A stretch of DNA of 64,000 nucleotides from Isochrysis galbana (Eukaryota > Haptophyta > Isochrysidales > Isochrysidaceae): contig CM030940.1 of assembly GCA_018136815.1 (NCBI GenBank), positions 1,382,613 to 1,446,612 of the forward strand. The letters are read 5' to 3'. The notes below the pieces were generated by a model that did no database searches, had not been told where the DNA came from, and saw only the letters and a list, made by a program, of their open reading frames with translations. Numbering within the stretch: position 1 is the first letter of the stretch; every line of letters starts with the position of its first letter. Positions 30,280 through 42,689 of the stretch are shown here, piece by piece. The translations under genes were made by a program, and so were the position numbers.

Positions 30280-31278
30280 TATCTCTTAAGAGGCGGCTGG
30301 AAGCACCTGCAAAGGTGCTTCGAGACCCTTTTTTATTCCTAGCATATTGGCGGCCCCTTGGAGCCTAGAGAACACTAAAATTGAGCTGGAGCCTTGCCAT
30401 CAATATGGAGGACTAGTCTTATGCATAAGATGGAGTCGCATCGCCCGAAATTTGCTCCCATGACCTGATCGGTGGCGATGCTGCCGACGAGCCGGCGTCG
30501 CACGTCGTTCACAACGCATGCTGCAGGAGATCGAGTCAGAGTTCACAACTCTCATCAAGATTATACGTGTCGGGGGCATTTATTGATGCTGAGTAATCTA
30601 AGCCTTACAAATCATACACAAGATGAACTGCTCACAAACCCTTTGGACCAGAATATTTCATGGGCAAAGCGTTCCCCTTTGAGACAGACCACATACAAGC
30701 GAGCGGAGACGAGCACACAACACACAAAAGCATTCAGACTGCACGTGCGCGCATTGCAGTGGACTGCCTGCGCGTCGCCGTGGCCAGCGCGCAGGCAGCC
30801 CATATGTGTCTAGCCATAACACTCCCTGATCGGGCGCGCAGACACAGACAGCCTGCCGTAAAATTGCTGGCTCGTGCTCGTGCGCTGCGCCATTGCCGCT
30901 GCAGCAGCTAGCCGCCAACACCAGCAGCCACTCGCCCGCCACTGTGGCGATCGGAACGTGCCGACCCACAAACAAAGGCAACCAGGCTTGTCAGTCCCCC
31001 TTCCCACCGCCTAGATGTTCGCCCATCTGCTCGTGAAAGGTGAAGCACCTTTCGCGGCGCGCGCATGCAGCGCCGCCCAGGTGACACAAATGGTGACCTA
31101 GCTCGCGCTGCGCGTCGAGCTGGGGGCTAGGGCCAAGATATGATGGGTGAGGGGTATGGAGACGCCCTCCCATGCCGCTACAGCCGCCAACGAGGTGGTC
31201 TGAGAGGCATGGGAGGGCACGGCGCGGCGCGGCAACGGCGTGCAGCACCTCCGAAGGTGCTTCGCCTCTTAAGAGATA
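30280..31278. mobile_element. Candidate 1-kb TIR element (TATCTCTTAAGAGGCG ends)
   Basis: The left end TATCTCTTAAGAGGCG (30280-30295) is repeated inverted at 31263-31278. Next to each end is a hairpin-like GAAGCACCT/AGGTGCTTC motif (30300-30325 and 31243-31263), and a related one lies at about 31030. No transposase was seen and no convincing target duplication was found, so the element call rests on the paired ends alone. Confidence 0.5.
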
Positions 31279-32954
31279 GAAGCAAATTGGCCGTCCATGA
31301 GCCATGAGCTAAGAAAGCTCTATGGCGCAAGAGCGTCCCCGCCATAGATAAGAAACTGGTGCGTAAGAAAATCCCTATGCGGTTGGTCCTGTCGGGTAGT
31401 GGTAGTGGTTGCGGCTGCGTTTACGTTCACATTGAATTCGGAGCTCGCGCGCTGCGCGCGCCAAGGTAGATTTGTAGAATGGTAGAATCTGCCATATGTG
31501 CCTTGCCTTTACCTATATGACAGTAGGAGAGTAGCAGTAGCAGTCCACAGCAACCACAGTCCCATGCATGTATACATTCAAGCTCTAGATTGTCGAGTCG
31601 AGCGGAGCCGGAGGGCTCTGAGCCACTCCGTCGCGAGCGGCACCGGCGGCTAGCGCGGCGCTTTGGCCCTCCCCCCCACCGGGAGTCGGGTGAATGAAAT
31701 TCTGGACTGGGTCGGGCAACCCCATTTGGGTGTCTGGACGGGGGACGAACGGCGAACGAAGGGCGGTGGGGCGGCGAGGCGCTCCTAGTGGCCCTAGAGT
31801 GTTGGATTGTAAGAGATTGTTAGACCTACAAAGGACTCTTCCCTCAGGGAGGGAGCCTAGGCTGCTAGAGTGCAGCGACGCAGCGAACAACGACGGACAA
31901 CGAACCTGAGGACAACAGGATACACCGACTCACGAACACACCGGAATCATTCACCCAAACCAAGCAAATTATCAAGCAACCGCGACCCCAAATCACCGAT
32001 AACCCAAACACGTCGCGAGAGACGGAGAGAGAGAGCGAGAGAGAGAGAGAGACTCCGCAGCGACGGCCGGAGCGTGTCTCCGTTGTAACTTCCCACGTGG
32101 CGGAGAGTCCGAAGGGGAGCGTCATGTCGCGCGACCGCGGCGATCACTTCGGATATAGATCGCAACGAGATATCTTGCGACCGAATAAATCTTGCTGTTG
32201 AGCGTGAACCTTCTAGACGCTTCTAACGAACAACCCTGAGTAGCAACCAAGGGGAAGAAACACCAAAGGGGCCAAGGGCTTGCATGTAGCTTGCATCAAG
32301 GGGAAAGATTCCCTCACCTAAGAAGCGAACCTACACTGATCTCCAAGGGGAGATGGCAAATTAAACAACAAAAATCTCGAGCGGATAGAGCAACCGACTT
32401 GCTCGCCAAAACCTTGACCGAGTGACCGAGAAGAAAGAAGCAAGGACCTACAAGCCAAGGGTAGCGGACCTAGGGAATGTGAGAGGAAATTTCCGAACGC
32501 CAACGCGAACGCCAAACGCGGGAAGGCAAAGGCCAAGCAGAACCTGCGAAGAACAGGCCTGGACGACAACGAAGGTTAGCGCAAGTCCCAAGAAAGAACC
32601 GGAACCCAACAAGAAACGACAAGCCTTGCAAGAAGCTAAATAAGCCTCCTCAAGGCGCCCCGAGAGCCTGAGACAAGCGCACGGCAAGCAACAGGCGACC
32701 TGGCTCCTTTGGGTCAAGATTACCCGAAAGGAGGAAACTTGGAATCTAGACCTGACAGACAGGCTAGAAGGAACGAAACGAGAACTCGAATTCTAGATCG
32801 CTAGGGACGAACCCTACCAACCTAGATGTACCTGAGCCTCACCGTGTGGCCGCACGGCGAAGACGCAGGGAAAAGCGCTGACACGGCGCCCCCCCCCTCG
32901 GGGGGGGGGACATGCACCGCGGGAAGCAGAGAAAAAAAGTTATCTGCCTTTCCC
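31279..32954. other. Intergenic, purine-biased, no gene recognised
   Basis: From about 31870 to 32870 the plus strand is strongly A/G-rich, with CCAAGGGG-type repeats and a (GA)n run at 32022-32052. Short Lys/Arg-rich frames exist but match no family. It could be the untranslated or gag-like part of a retroelement; nothing diagnostic was found. Confidence 0.45.
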
Positions 32955-33330
32955 TCGCGGAGCGCGGAGAGACCCCCACGGAACATCCTGGGACCGGAGA
33001 ATGTTTGGGACGAATCTTCCTGCCGTCGGCCGAGGAGAGGCGGACGGAGAGAGAGAGAGAGAGAGAGTCTCGCAGAGCGACTGCAGAACGAGAAGTCGAC
33101 GTCATGCCGGTTTATTACCTTAAACGAGCCAACAATTATAGTAACAGCAAAAACAAAATTCGAATCGCAAATTTCGAGACCAAAATCTGCAAACCTGGAC
33201 TTGAGACCATGGGGAATCCGAATCTGTGTGTCTTGTGCGTCTGTGGCAACACGGGGAACTGTTCAATTGTAATTGTGAGCGCGTACCTTACACGAATATT
33301 CATGCCTACAGCCTTCAGCCTTCAGTTGGG
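32955..33330 (-). repeat. Interspersed repeat family A, copy 3 (inverted)
   Basis: This is the reverse complement of 7905-8350 and 17385-17790, from the GAGGGAAAGG end to the GGCATGAATATTCG end, with a short (GA)n run. Three copies in 25 kb make this a high-copy family candidate. Confidence 0.75.
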
Positions 33331-33749
33331 CAGGAATACAACACATTCCCCCATTGGGGTTCTGCCTTAGATGGTGCCGGGCCAGCCCCTCGCGCCGGAG
33401 CGCGAGGGCGGTACCTCGGTTGTGTAGGGTCCCGGCCCGGAGGCCTTCCCTTTGGAAGCGTCCTGCTGGTGTGGTGTGGCTGGTGTGGCTGTGTGTTGTG
33501 ATGAGGGTGTGCTGCATGCTGGCTGCTGCCAGCATGGCGGCCTTGTTCGAGGTGTTCGCGGTGATGCGCGGGCGTGGCGCGTGGCGAGTCGGCTCCTGTG
33601 CCCACCTGACTGGGGGGGTCGTCCTGGCGCGGTCGCTTCGGCGACAGCAGCGTGTCCATGAGTCCATGAGGGCTTCGTCCATCGCGGCGAGGGCCGCGGC
33701 AGCGAGGGCGGGAGGCGGCGCGCGCTCCATGACCCTATCAGTTTACTGA
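33331..33749 (+). repeat. Repeat family E
   Basis: About 33580-33750 (GTGGCGAG, TCGGCTCCTGTGCCCACCTG, GCGCGGTCGCTTCGGCGACA, CTCCATGACCCTATCAGTTT) matches 9700-9880. The two copies end at the same place. No gene is supported. Confidence 0.6.
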
Positions 33750-34135
33750 TAGTTGAACCACGGTGGCAGGTATCTCGAGGCGCAGTCTTTTATTTCTCGA
33801 GGACAGCTCTCGCGGCGAGAGCTGTAAGGGCCGTTTCTTTTCAGCTGGCGAGAGGTTCCTCTCCCCCCCCCCCGGTGCTTTTTCCCGGAGAGTCGCCCGA
33901 CGTAGGTCGGTCCGCCTCAATGGGTTTCCCTCATTGTAGCTTGTGGGGAGTTATAATGGGAGCCGGGGGTTTGCGAGGGGGGAGATTCGGAGGGGTGCAT
34001 ATGCGTATGTGTCTAATGACAGCACACGTCAAGGCGTACGGGCAGGTGCGCTGAGGGGTGTCGTGATAGTACCGGGCTAGTGGCTAGTGGCAGTAGTGGT
34101 ACTTACGCTCAGATGTTTTATTATTATTATTAAAG
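33750..34135 (+). mobile_element. Retroposon family B, long copy with (TTA)n tail
   Basis: It runs from GGTGGCAGGTATCTCGAGG to GCTCAGATG and ends in TTTTATTATTATTATTAAAG. It is near-identical to 18690-19050 and also matches 57800-58165. This copy shows the repeat tail most clearly. Confidence 0.7.
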
Positions 34136-34267
34136 ATATTTGATACCCGATCATCGGGATCGACAAGACAAGAGCTGAGAGCCCACGCTCAAGCAGCTAA
34201 CGGATACGTGCATAAGTGCTTCCACCCCCAGGATCCTAGAAGACGATGACGCTGCCCCATATCGAAG

Positions 34268-36702
34268 TCATCTTCTCTTACTGGCGCGCATCTTTGCGGC
34301 ACTGACGGCTCGGAGAGCTGTGTCGTATCGATCAAATCCATGGTCGCGGAGCATGCTCGGACGCACGTCAAGCACGGCCAAGCGCCGCCGGTCGTATCGC
34401 TCGAGCCTCCAACCGCCAGCTAGCGCATCAGCCTCCGGGGCAACAGTATTGGTGCCAATGTGAGGTGAGGCTGTTGTGTGCTCTCCAGGCCCATCGCCAC
34501 TCACCTCAGGTTGAACGGGCTCTGCCGAGACGCTTGCCGCTGTCCCGGTTGACCGTGTGGATCTATGCCTCCTGCTGTACAGGCCATCCCGGCGAGTGCC
34601 TCCGTTTGATCCGGAGGCACCGCTGCCCGCACGCTCCTCGGCACCGGTGCTGGCTTTCATGGGAAGGGGAATGACGCGCGTGCCGCTACCATGGCGCGTC
34701 ATACACCGTCTTGCGCCCGCGAGAGGTGCAACTCGAGTTAGCACAAGTAGTCGCCCGGGCGGGAAGGCGGTGGCGGGAAGCGGCCGGCTAATCCTCCGCC
34801 GCCTATGCGCCGCCACTGCCGCCGCGCGCCGCCGGTCCAGTCGCCTCTGCTGCGTTTTGTCGCGCTTGCTCAATAGACTCGTCAATGCGGCAGTGGCCGC
34901 AGCGGTTGCTGCGGTTGCGGCCGTTGTCGCGGCGTTGGTGGCGTAGGAGGCGGCGCTGGCAGCAGGATTCGTAGCGGCGCTGGCAGCGGAGGCATTGCTG
35001 CTCCCGGTGAGCAACATCCTCGCACCGGAGTCGTTGAAAATCGTGGCGTTGCAGCGACGCGCGCTTGAGACCTCCAACGTCTCCACCTGGTGGAAAACAC
35101 CACGTTGCCTCTTTTGCCCGGTTTCAAGGGCCATGTCGTGCTTGGTGTAGCTTGTGCGGTTCGCAGCGCCCACGGCGATGGTGGCAGCCTCAAGCCTGCA
35201 AGGTTCGGGAGGTGCACGGCACGCTGTGTGAGGTGGGCAATTAGCCAGGCCCTCCCTTTGGGCATTGCCCTCTGGGCTCGGGCTGCACTCACAGATGCCG
35301 CAGCGACCCGATTGAAAGCCTCGGTACTACATCTGCACCACAAATGTAGCCATCGACCAGCTTGTCGTATGCGGCAGAGCACTCAGACAAGGGAAGTATG
35401 GCTGGCGGTGCAAACACTATGGCGGAAACACTCATTCTGCGAGGCAACTTTGCGCGCAGCAGCTTGGCTGCAAAGGATGCCACCCCGCCGCCCAACGAAT
35501 GGCCAGTAAGTAGAAGCTCCCTGTCGCGCGGCGTGGCAACAAAGATGTGAGTAGGGCACAGCGCTCCTTCGTGAGGCAAAGACGCCGTGGGTGGCGTGCC
35601 CGACGAACAAGCCCAGCTCACCATTCGGGCCGCTCTTCCAACGCGTTTCGAATGCGGGAGGCGTGCATCTCGACGAGCCGTGAAGCAGCCGCGGCCATGC
35701 CACCATGGCACCCGCGCCCGAGGCAACGCTCCAACTCGGGGGACGCGGACTTCTGAGCGGGGGCGGCGAGGAGGAGTGCTCACGAAGGACGGCGACAGGG
35801 CGTGGGGTTGACTGTGCGAAGGCGTCATGCGCAACAACGGTATTTCTGCAACGATTGATGGACATATCAGTGTATATGCCGACCGTCTCTGCAAACGGGG
35901 AAGTGCCGCATCCACGGTGGAATGAGCACCCACCCATCGCGGGCCTCACCGTTTGCAAGTCGACAAATGCATCCCGCAGCCCGAGAGACCCTCTGATCAC
36001 GAGCACGACGGCGCGCAGTCGGAGGTCCAGAACAATGTAGTGCGCTGGCACATATGTGGCGTCATGGAAAGACCCTGTCGGTTGCCACTGCGAGAAGAGC
36101 AGGCAGCCGCGGGCGGATAAGCCGCTCATGGCCTCAAAAGCCGCTGCATTCGGCCGTCTCCATGCGGCGCGCTCTGCGAGCATTCGCGCCGCATCAGAAG
36201 CCTGACCGCGCGCGGTCCCGACTAGCAGCGCCCCAAATGGGCCATAGGCTGCGTTTGAGAGCTCGAGGCATCGGAGCGCACGCGGCAGCGATACGCTTTT
36301 CTCGAGGCCAAGCTCGACTCCCGGCGCGGTGCCCTGCCGTGTGCCACGCCAGGGCAAGAGCCAGCTCGGGAGGCGCAGCCGGCGAGGTGGCTGCACCGGC
36401 GCCTCCAGCTGCGCCGCCAGCCCGTCGTCTTCGCTGTAAATCTCGTCGTCTCTCGGCCCCTCGTCGACCCAGCGCTCGAGCAGCGGCTGCAGCCGGAGGA
36501 GCGACTGTATGCCAAAGGCGATGTCGGTCAGCCGGCACTCGGCGAGGCCCAGCTCGCTTCCGTGCGAGCAAAGCAGGCTGTACACCGCGGCGTACTCGGC
36601 CGCCTGCGCCGCAGCTGCCTTGCGTAGGCTCGCCACCGCGGACGAGCTCGGCAGCGCCGCCATGGGGGCCAGAGACGCCCAGACGAGGAGGAGGAGCGGC
36701 AT
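34268..36702 (-). CDS. Diacylglycerol-lipase-like class 3 lipase
   Basis: Predicted serine lipase, closest in layout to sn-1 diacylglycerol lipases. Proposed exons on the minus strand: 36702-35950, 35752-35622, 35520-35293, 35195-34268, giving 679 residues in frame. Start: MPLLLLVWASL, a probable signal peptide or anchor. VVLVIRGSLGLRDAFVDLQT is the conserved stretch before the active site. CHGGM is followed by ELLLTGHSLGGG with nucleophile S303, then VFAPPA and GADVVPRLS, where D358 matches the DAGL catalytic aspartate region. Near the C-terminus FPPGRLLVLTRV parallels the DAGL YPPGR segment, and H656 in LRDHGFDRYD is the likely catalytic histidine. It differs from animal DAGLs in lacking four N-terminal membrane helices. 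A long Ala/Thr-rich insert lies between about residues 410 and 460. The substrate is inferred. Confidence 0.85.
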
Positions 36703-38159
36703 CCGAGAGCGGCCGCCGCCTCTCCGCGCGGGGCGAGAGGGTGATGCGCCCGATGGGAAGGAAGTAGAGTACGGAGAGTACTTCACACACACAGCACAGG
36801 AGAGAAGAAATCACACGTGAAGAAAGAAAGACTGGGAGAGAGAGAGCCCCTCCTAGGAGTACTTTAGAGTAGAGGAGGGGGAGAGGAGGAAACGGGAAGA
36901 GTCACGGGTGTCTAGTGGAAGAAGCGAGTCGTACTTATTGCTTATTGTACCAGTATTGTAGTCACGTTCTCTTCACGTACGGAAGACCGGTAATTAACTA
37001 TTCTTCCTCCATCCAGTCAGGTTCGAAGATCTTCTGACGATCATCATTAATCTATCTCCTGGGATCTGTCCATCATATGTACTCCTAGAGTAGTAGTAGA
37101 GCTCTAGTAGATCTCCTGGGGGGTGCAGTTTGGCCCAACGTACGCAGTGTGTAGCCACACTTCCAGCTCCGAGAATCTTTGTACTTCCCCTCAGCAACTA
37201 AGATTGTAGTACTCAGTTCACCGTGGGGATGCGCCTCGCGCCTCGTTCGTGCGCTCCACCCCTCCTCCGAGGGGCCTGTCGGTCAACCTCGTGCTCTGCC
37301 ACCCTTTGTTCGACATGAGCTGGAGTTGAGCATCCATCACCATCACCCCCACCGAAACCCTAGCTAGTGGGCGCGGGTCGCGAGCCGCACTCCCACTCCC
37401 ACGCCCGCATTCGCGCATTCGCATTGGCATTGGGTCCGCCCTCGAGCTCTGACTGACTTCACCCCCAACCCCACAACCCCACCTCCCATTCTTGGTCGCC
37501 AGAAGACCGGGGAACCGGGGACCGGGGAAAGAAAGGGAAAGGGGTCTCTCTCTAGGCTTTGGGCTTTGGGCTTTGGGCGGCACGCCACGGCCGTCGGCCG
37601 TCGGGGCGAGTGTGGGAGAGGCAGGGGCACGGGACCGGGCTGATCGCCACCAGGAGCTGCATGCGGATCGGTTGGACGAACGACCACACGACCACGTGTG
37701 GGTGTGGGCGAACATGTGAAGGCCAAGTCCACGCAGGACGAGAAGTTTTGCGGAACGGGTTGGTTGAAGCCCGGCGGGGCTCTGTAGAACAATGCGTTGC
37801 ACTAGAGCGCTTTGGAGAAGTCGAGGTCGAGGTAGCCGATCGGCTGGTTGAAAAACTCCTGGCTACGGAACATGCCGCTTCTCGCTCATGCCCGTCGCGC
37901 TGCTCGTCTCCAGCCAGTCGTGGGCGGTCTCATTGAAGTCCGGTCGTCCATTGCTCCGACCGCCCTGAGAGTTTTGACCGTTTTCTTGTTGCGCGCCTCC
38001 CCCCCTTCCCGCCTCCCCCCGCTCCTCTCTTCCCCTCTCTCTCCCTCTCTCCTCTCCCATTATCTACGCTCCCCTTTCCTTCTTCCCCTTTCCCCCCCCC
38101 CCCATCCCCTCTCCCATCTCCCGGTCTTCCCCCCCTTCCGCGGCGTCGTCGGCGCGCCG
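36703..38159. promoter_or_regulatory. Divergent intergenic region between lipase and TAF5
   Basis: GA-rich DNA (36703-36900) lies upstream of the minus-strand lipase. CTAGAGTA-type motifs occur near 36860-36875 and 37084-37110. Repeat family D is at about 37360-37640. A C/T-rich tract (37995-38140) leads to the TAF5 start. No gene was seen in between. Confidence 0.45.
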
Positions 38160-40862
38160 ATGGCCGCCACGCCGCTCGTTCTCGACGCTCTCGTGCTCGA
38201 GCACCTCTCGGAGCGGTTCCCCGAGGCGGCCCAGGCGCTGCGCAAGGAGCTAGAGCTCAAGCAGGCTGAGCTGCCACAGCCAGCACTTGTCGCTGCCCAG
38301 CAGCGCCAGGCTCTTCTCACGCTTCTCTCGAGCAAGCGTGCGGGTGAGCCAATGTGGGCAGCGGCGTACGCGGAGCTGAGAGACTGGGTCGACGGCGCGA
38401 TCGACGTGTATAAGGTGCGGGCCAGGCACACAGCGATCCACGCAGCCGCGCTCCCGCTCAGCTGCCTCCCCTCGCCTTCCTGCTCCGCAGCCGGAGCTGC
38501 AGCGGGTGCTCTACCCGCTCTTCGCATACACGTATCTGGAGCTGCTTCAGGCGGGGGAGCGAGCCCACGCGGGCGACTTCTTCGAGCGCTTCCACTCGGA
38601 TCATGCCCTGGCGCATCGCCCTGAGCTAAATCTTCTCTCCCAGGTGGGTCGCGTCGCCTTCGATTCCGATTGCGTGCACTGGAGGCGTGACGCTGAGTCG
38701 CGACGCAGCATCTTGCATCCCTCGAGGCCTCGCATGGAGGGAACAGCTGGTGTCTCTCACCTCGCCCAATCGTGGCGCAGGTGAACAACGCCGAACAGCT
38801 GCGCGTAAACGAGTATTCTCGCCGCCTCCTGCGGCAACGGTACGAGGTAGTGCTCTCATCCTTCTCTCGGTCACTTCTGTTTGGTTTCATCGAGGAGCGG
38901 CAACTGCACATGACTCTACGCATAATCAACTCCCATGTGCGCCTTCGCGTGCCCACTCTTTCTCCGCCGAATTCGATCAGCGCGGCGGCGGCCAACAATA
39001 GGGCAGCCGCTGCTGGCAGGTCAGAGGACACGATCTCAGCGGAAGCTGCGGAGGTCGAGGCGCATGGGGGTGCGCTGCTTTGGGCTCAAGTGGATGAGAA
39101 CGAGCTGGCCAAGTACAATGCCACAGAGGTCAATTGGGCCCCTTTACCCGAGCTCCAGAAGAAGCACCGGGAGCTGCTTCACCAGCTACGGCAAAAGCAA
39201 GGTCTCGCATCGGCGGACGAGCCTCCTCCTCCAGACCCGAAGGAGACCAAGCGGAAAGGCAAGAAGCCGGGGGGCGGTGGGGCTCCGGCTGAGGGGGACG
39301 CTGACCGCGTCAAGAGGGATGCCATTGTCCCACGGCTCCCCCTTCCGCCTTTCAATATGCGCATCGAGAAGGACTTTGTGCGCGATTCGGCGCGCCGCGC
39401 CAGACTGGTGAGCGGGACACCCCCACCGAGTGCGCTGGCCTGGACAATCGTGGATGCCACTCCACCGGCCACGCTCTGTGCGATGGCCTTCTCGAATGAT
39501 GGCGCCTCGGCAGCTTGCGGGCATGCAGATGGCGCCGTGCGCGTCTGCTTGATGAAGCAGGCTGCTGCAGCGGCGGCGGCAAGGAAAAAGCAGAGGCTGA
39601 AGCAGCGCGCCACGCAGTCCGCCCCAGAGAGTGGTAAAGACCCATCGGGAACGGGCGGTGAAGCGTCAGCCGGGAGAGGTGGCGGTGTTGAGGGCGGTGA
39701 CGCGCCGAATGGCGAAGCGAGTGCAGCCGACGCTGCCCCCGCCTCGGCGACGGAGATCGAGACGGAGATCGCAGCTCGGGTTTCAGAGGCAGAGCTGGAG
39801 TCAATGTTTGTGCTGATCGGTCACTCAGGACCGGTGTACGGAGTGGGCTGGTCTCGAGACGACAAGTTCATCATCAGTGGATCCCAGGTGCATGCTTGTC
39901 ACCCCAGACTCATTTTACCGGCCGGCGCATAGGTTTGTTGCCCACAGCACGAATGAGCATCTTCTATGCACGGTGGTTCCGATTCATGCTTTTATGGTGG
40001 TCCGTCTCCCTCACCTCTTGTTGATTGGACTCCGCAGGATGGGAACGCCCGCCTGTGGTCAGTACTTCAACGTGCATGCATCGTTCGCTACCACGCCCAT
40101 GCTGGGGCCTGCTGGTCGGTCGCATTTTCACCCGTGGGAGCCAATTTTGCGACTACCGGAGCCGATCGGACAGTTCGTGTATGGGGCGTGTCCCTGTTGA
40201 CACCCCTTCGCCTGCTGCTGGGCCATGCCTCGGATGTGACATGCGTCACTTTCCACCCTGCAGGAGCGATGGTTGCATCTGGCGGCGACGATGCAGCTGT
40301 CCGCGTGTGGGACGTGAGTTCGGCCAAGTGCCTGAGGCTGTTAGTGGCGCATGGGCACGCGGCCGCTATTCGTGCCCTAGCCTTTGCTCCCGAGGGTGCG
40401 CAGCTCGCGTCAAGTGGAGATGACCGAGCTGTACTGTTGTGGGATCTTGCGTCCGCATCTCTGCTACGCCGTTTTCGTTTGCACACGAAACCCGTGTGGA
40501 CGGTGGGATTCTCCGCGGAAGGGGCACAGTTGGTTTCTGCGGGGCTTGACTGCATGGTTGGCGTGTGGGACGTGTGCGGGCTCGTGGAGGGATCGCCACC
40601 TCCGATGGGAGCATCACCAGTGGCGGCGGCCAACGGTCGCGGCAGCGTCGAGGGTGTCGTTGGAGACGCCTCGGACGGGGACCACACCGATCCCCGATTG
40701 GTGCAAGTGATTTTTACCAAGTTCACTCCGGTCGTGGCAGCCGCCTACACGCGTACGAATGTCCTTTATGTCGGTGGAGCTTTCCAGCCACCAGCCGGGT
40801 ACGAGCAGCGACTCCTGAAGCAAAAGAGAGGCCGGTCCGAGCTGAAGAGCGTCCATGCTTAG
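38160..40862 (+). CDS. TAF5: TFIID subunit TAF5
   Basis: General transcription factor subunit, nuclear scaffold of TFIID (or a SAGA-type complex). Proposed exons: 38160-38414, 38491-38643, 38781-39887, 40038-40862, all joined in phase 0, giving 779 residues. The N-terminus has a LisH-like helix pair (LVLEHLSERFPEAAQALRKE). It is followed by the TAF5 NTD2 domain: DWVDGAIDVYK, then YPLFAYTYLELL, GDFFERFHSDH, and VNEYSRRLLRQRYEV. A charged low-complexity linker leads to six or seven WD40 repeats with repeated GHSGPVYGV, DGNARLWS, ADRTVRVWG, DDAAVRVWD and DDRAVLLWD blades. The last strand (VLYVGGAFQPP) matches the TAF5 terminus. A Lys/Ala-rich insert inside the first WD blade (about 39550-39790) is unusual. 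Start chosen at the ATG directly after a polypyrimidine tract. Confidence 0.93.
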
Positions 40863-41544
40863 TAGGGCTAATGCCGGATAGTTGGCTTTAGGTGCTTAGG
40901 CTACTGTATTTATGACGACGGGTAGCGTCGTGCATCTGCATCCATCATTCCGCCATACGTAAAGGTGACATGCTGTGCGTGTGCCTTTTCATCAATCTTC
41001 CCACCTTGTCATGGGCTGACATCGACTAGGCCGTTGCTGTCGCTGCGCTACCTTGTTTGCGCTCCGGCTTTGCCGTGTGCGGCGCCCTTCTTGTGTTCGG
41101 ATCCTAATGCCCATGCATTTGCGACAGGCAAGTCGTCAGCCCTGAAAACGTGTGTGTGAGAGTATGGCTGAGCTCGTCGCTGCCGGTGCGCTATCATACC
41201 ACCGTGCGACGATCCAAAGGTCCTTGGTCATTGGCTACCCGAGCGCCCGCCACAACAAGAGTTCCGGTTCCGACATTGCCACTTCTAGGCCGGTGCTCTG
41301 ACATTCCCATTGCCCATTGTTTTTTGCCGCGTTTGAGAAGGAAAGGACGAGAGGGGAAGAGAGGTTCTGTGACCGTTGAAAGAGGGCCTTGATATAATAC
41401 GTTACCTTGCCCCCTCAGCTCCCCCTTCGAAAAAACACTAGAGTAGAATACCGATACAATACTATGACTCTAGAGTACATGCAGTTTGGCGCGAAGTGCA
41501 AACGGCGCGCTTCCCTCTTTTTAACCTTTCGCGGGAGCGAGTCC
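40863..41544. promoter_or_regulatory. Intergenic with CTAGAGTA motifs before the next gene
   Basis: No gene is seen. Two motif occurrences, ACACTAGAGTAGAAT (41436) and GACTCTAGAGTACATG (41465), lie 80-110 bp before the ATG at 41545. Confidence 0.4.
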
Positions 41545-42287
41545 ATGGCGGCTCCCCCGCCGCCTCTGCGCTCCGCGTTCGGGACGGAGTCGGCGCTGCT
41601 GCCACGCGTCAAGGCGTTGGAGGTGCGAGTCGCGCCGGAAAGTAGTGCCCTATCAGCCACGCGAGCCGTCGTTCCTCTGCACGAGCCGCGAGCCAGGCAG
41701 GGGATGAGCGCACCCACAGTGTCTCTTTCTCGCTCTGTCTCTCAGGCGGAGCTCCAGGCGTACACCGAGACGTTGGCACGGCTGGCCGAGATGCGACAGC
41801 GATACGGTATGGAGCGCTTCAGTCTTCCGCCTAGCATTGGGCCTTCTGCACTGAGGGCAGAACAAGCTGCCGAAGAGTTGGACCAGACGCTGCAACATGT
41901 GAGTGGCCGCCCAACCGGCTGGCCAGGAAGCATGCGGGCACGTGCGCGCCTGACGCACGGCTTGTTCTGTGCTGAGTGAGGACTGTGAAACTTGAAGACC
42001 TCCCGTCCCCACTCCTCGCTCCCGTGTGCAAGGTCGCTGCTGTTGAGCACGCTCAACGCCAAGAGTATGTCCTACTACGGCGAGAGAGCCTTTCTCGCTC
42101 CTCGCGCTGGGGCGTCGACGCGAGCATTCCTGCTCGAACCGCTGCGTCGCGTGTCTCGCGTAGCCCCATCCTATCCAACGCCAACGACCGGAGGCTCTGC
42201 TTTCTCGATTCGCCGTGTGCAGAAGTCCTCGTGTTCTCGCCAATCTTGTCACACTCGAGAACGCTCCGACGCGTCGCTGTCGGATGA
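41545..42287 (+). CDS. Unknown small protein, two exons
   Basis: Proposed exons 41545-41898 and 42033-42287 (GTGAGT donor, AAG acceptor, phase 0), 202 residues. I do not recognise the family. The first exon has an Ala/Pro/Arg-rich start, then SVSQAELQAYTETLARLAEM and following heptad-like helix, a short RYGMERFSLPPSIGPSALR stretch and another helix (AEQAAEELDQTLQH) that continues into exon two (VAAVEHAQRQEYVLL). The helical segments could form a coiled coil. The rest is Ser/Arg-rich. It lies 0.7 kb downstream of TAF5 in the same direction, with its own motif-bearing upstream region. Support comes from the splice signals, frame continuity and non-random composition. The C-terminal part is less certain. 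Confidence 0.5.
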
Positions 42288-42689
42288 AAGTCATACGCGC
42301 TCTTCTCATGATGAATGGCACTTAGAGGGATGATTGGAATGGGATTCCTCGGTCGAGAGGAATCATTCTACGTGTGATGATATGAGCAGTGGCGTTGAGC
42401 ATTCTTGAGCGTAGAGAATTTGTGCCAGCTCAATACCCTACAATTTTTTTCTTACATCGTACTTGGGGAGTAGCCTCCACTCCTCCACTCATATATGCCG
42501 TTTCTATCACAACGGGGTCGCTCCGAACCCCAAACTCGCAAACGACGTCTCATTGCCGTTGAACTCACTGCTTTGCTGATCATTGATGATCCTTTGCAAC
42601 AACTACACGGCCCTACACTAAGTACGTGGAATGTGGCATGTGGAATCCATTGCTATATTGCTATGGCATAGCTAGCTATGGCTATGATA
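42288..42689. other. Intergenic, no gene seen
   Basis: AT-richer spacer between the small unknown gene and the retrotransposon remnants. No supported feature. Confidence 0.5.
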
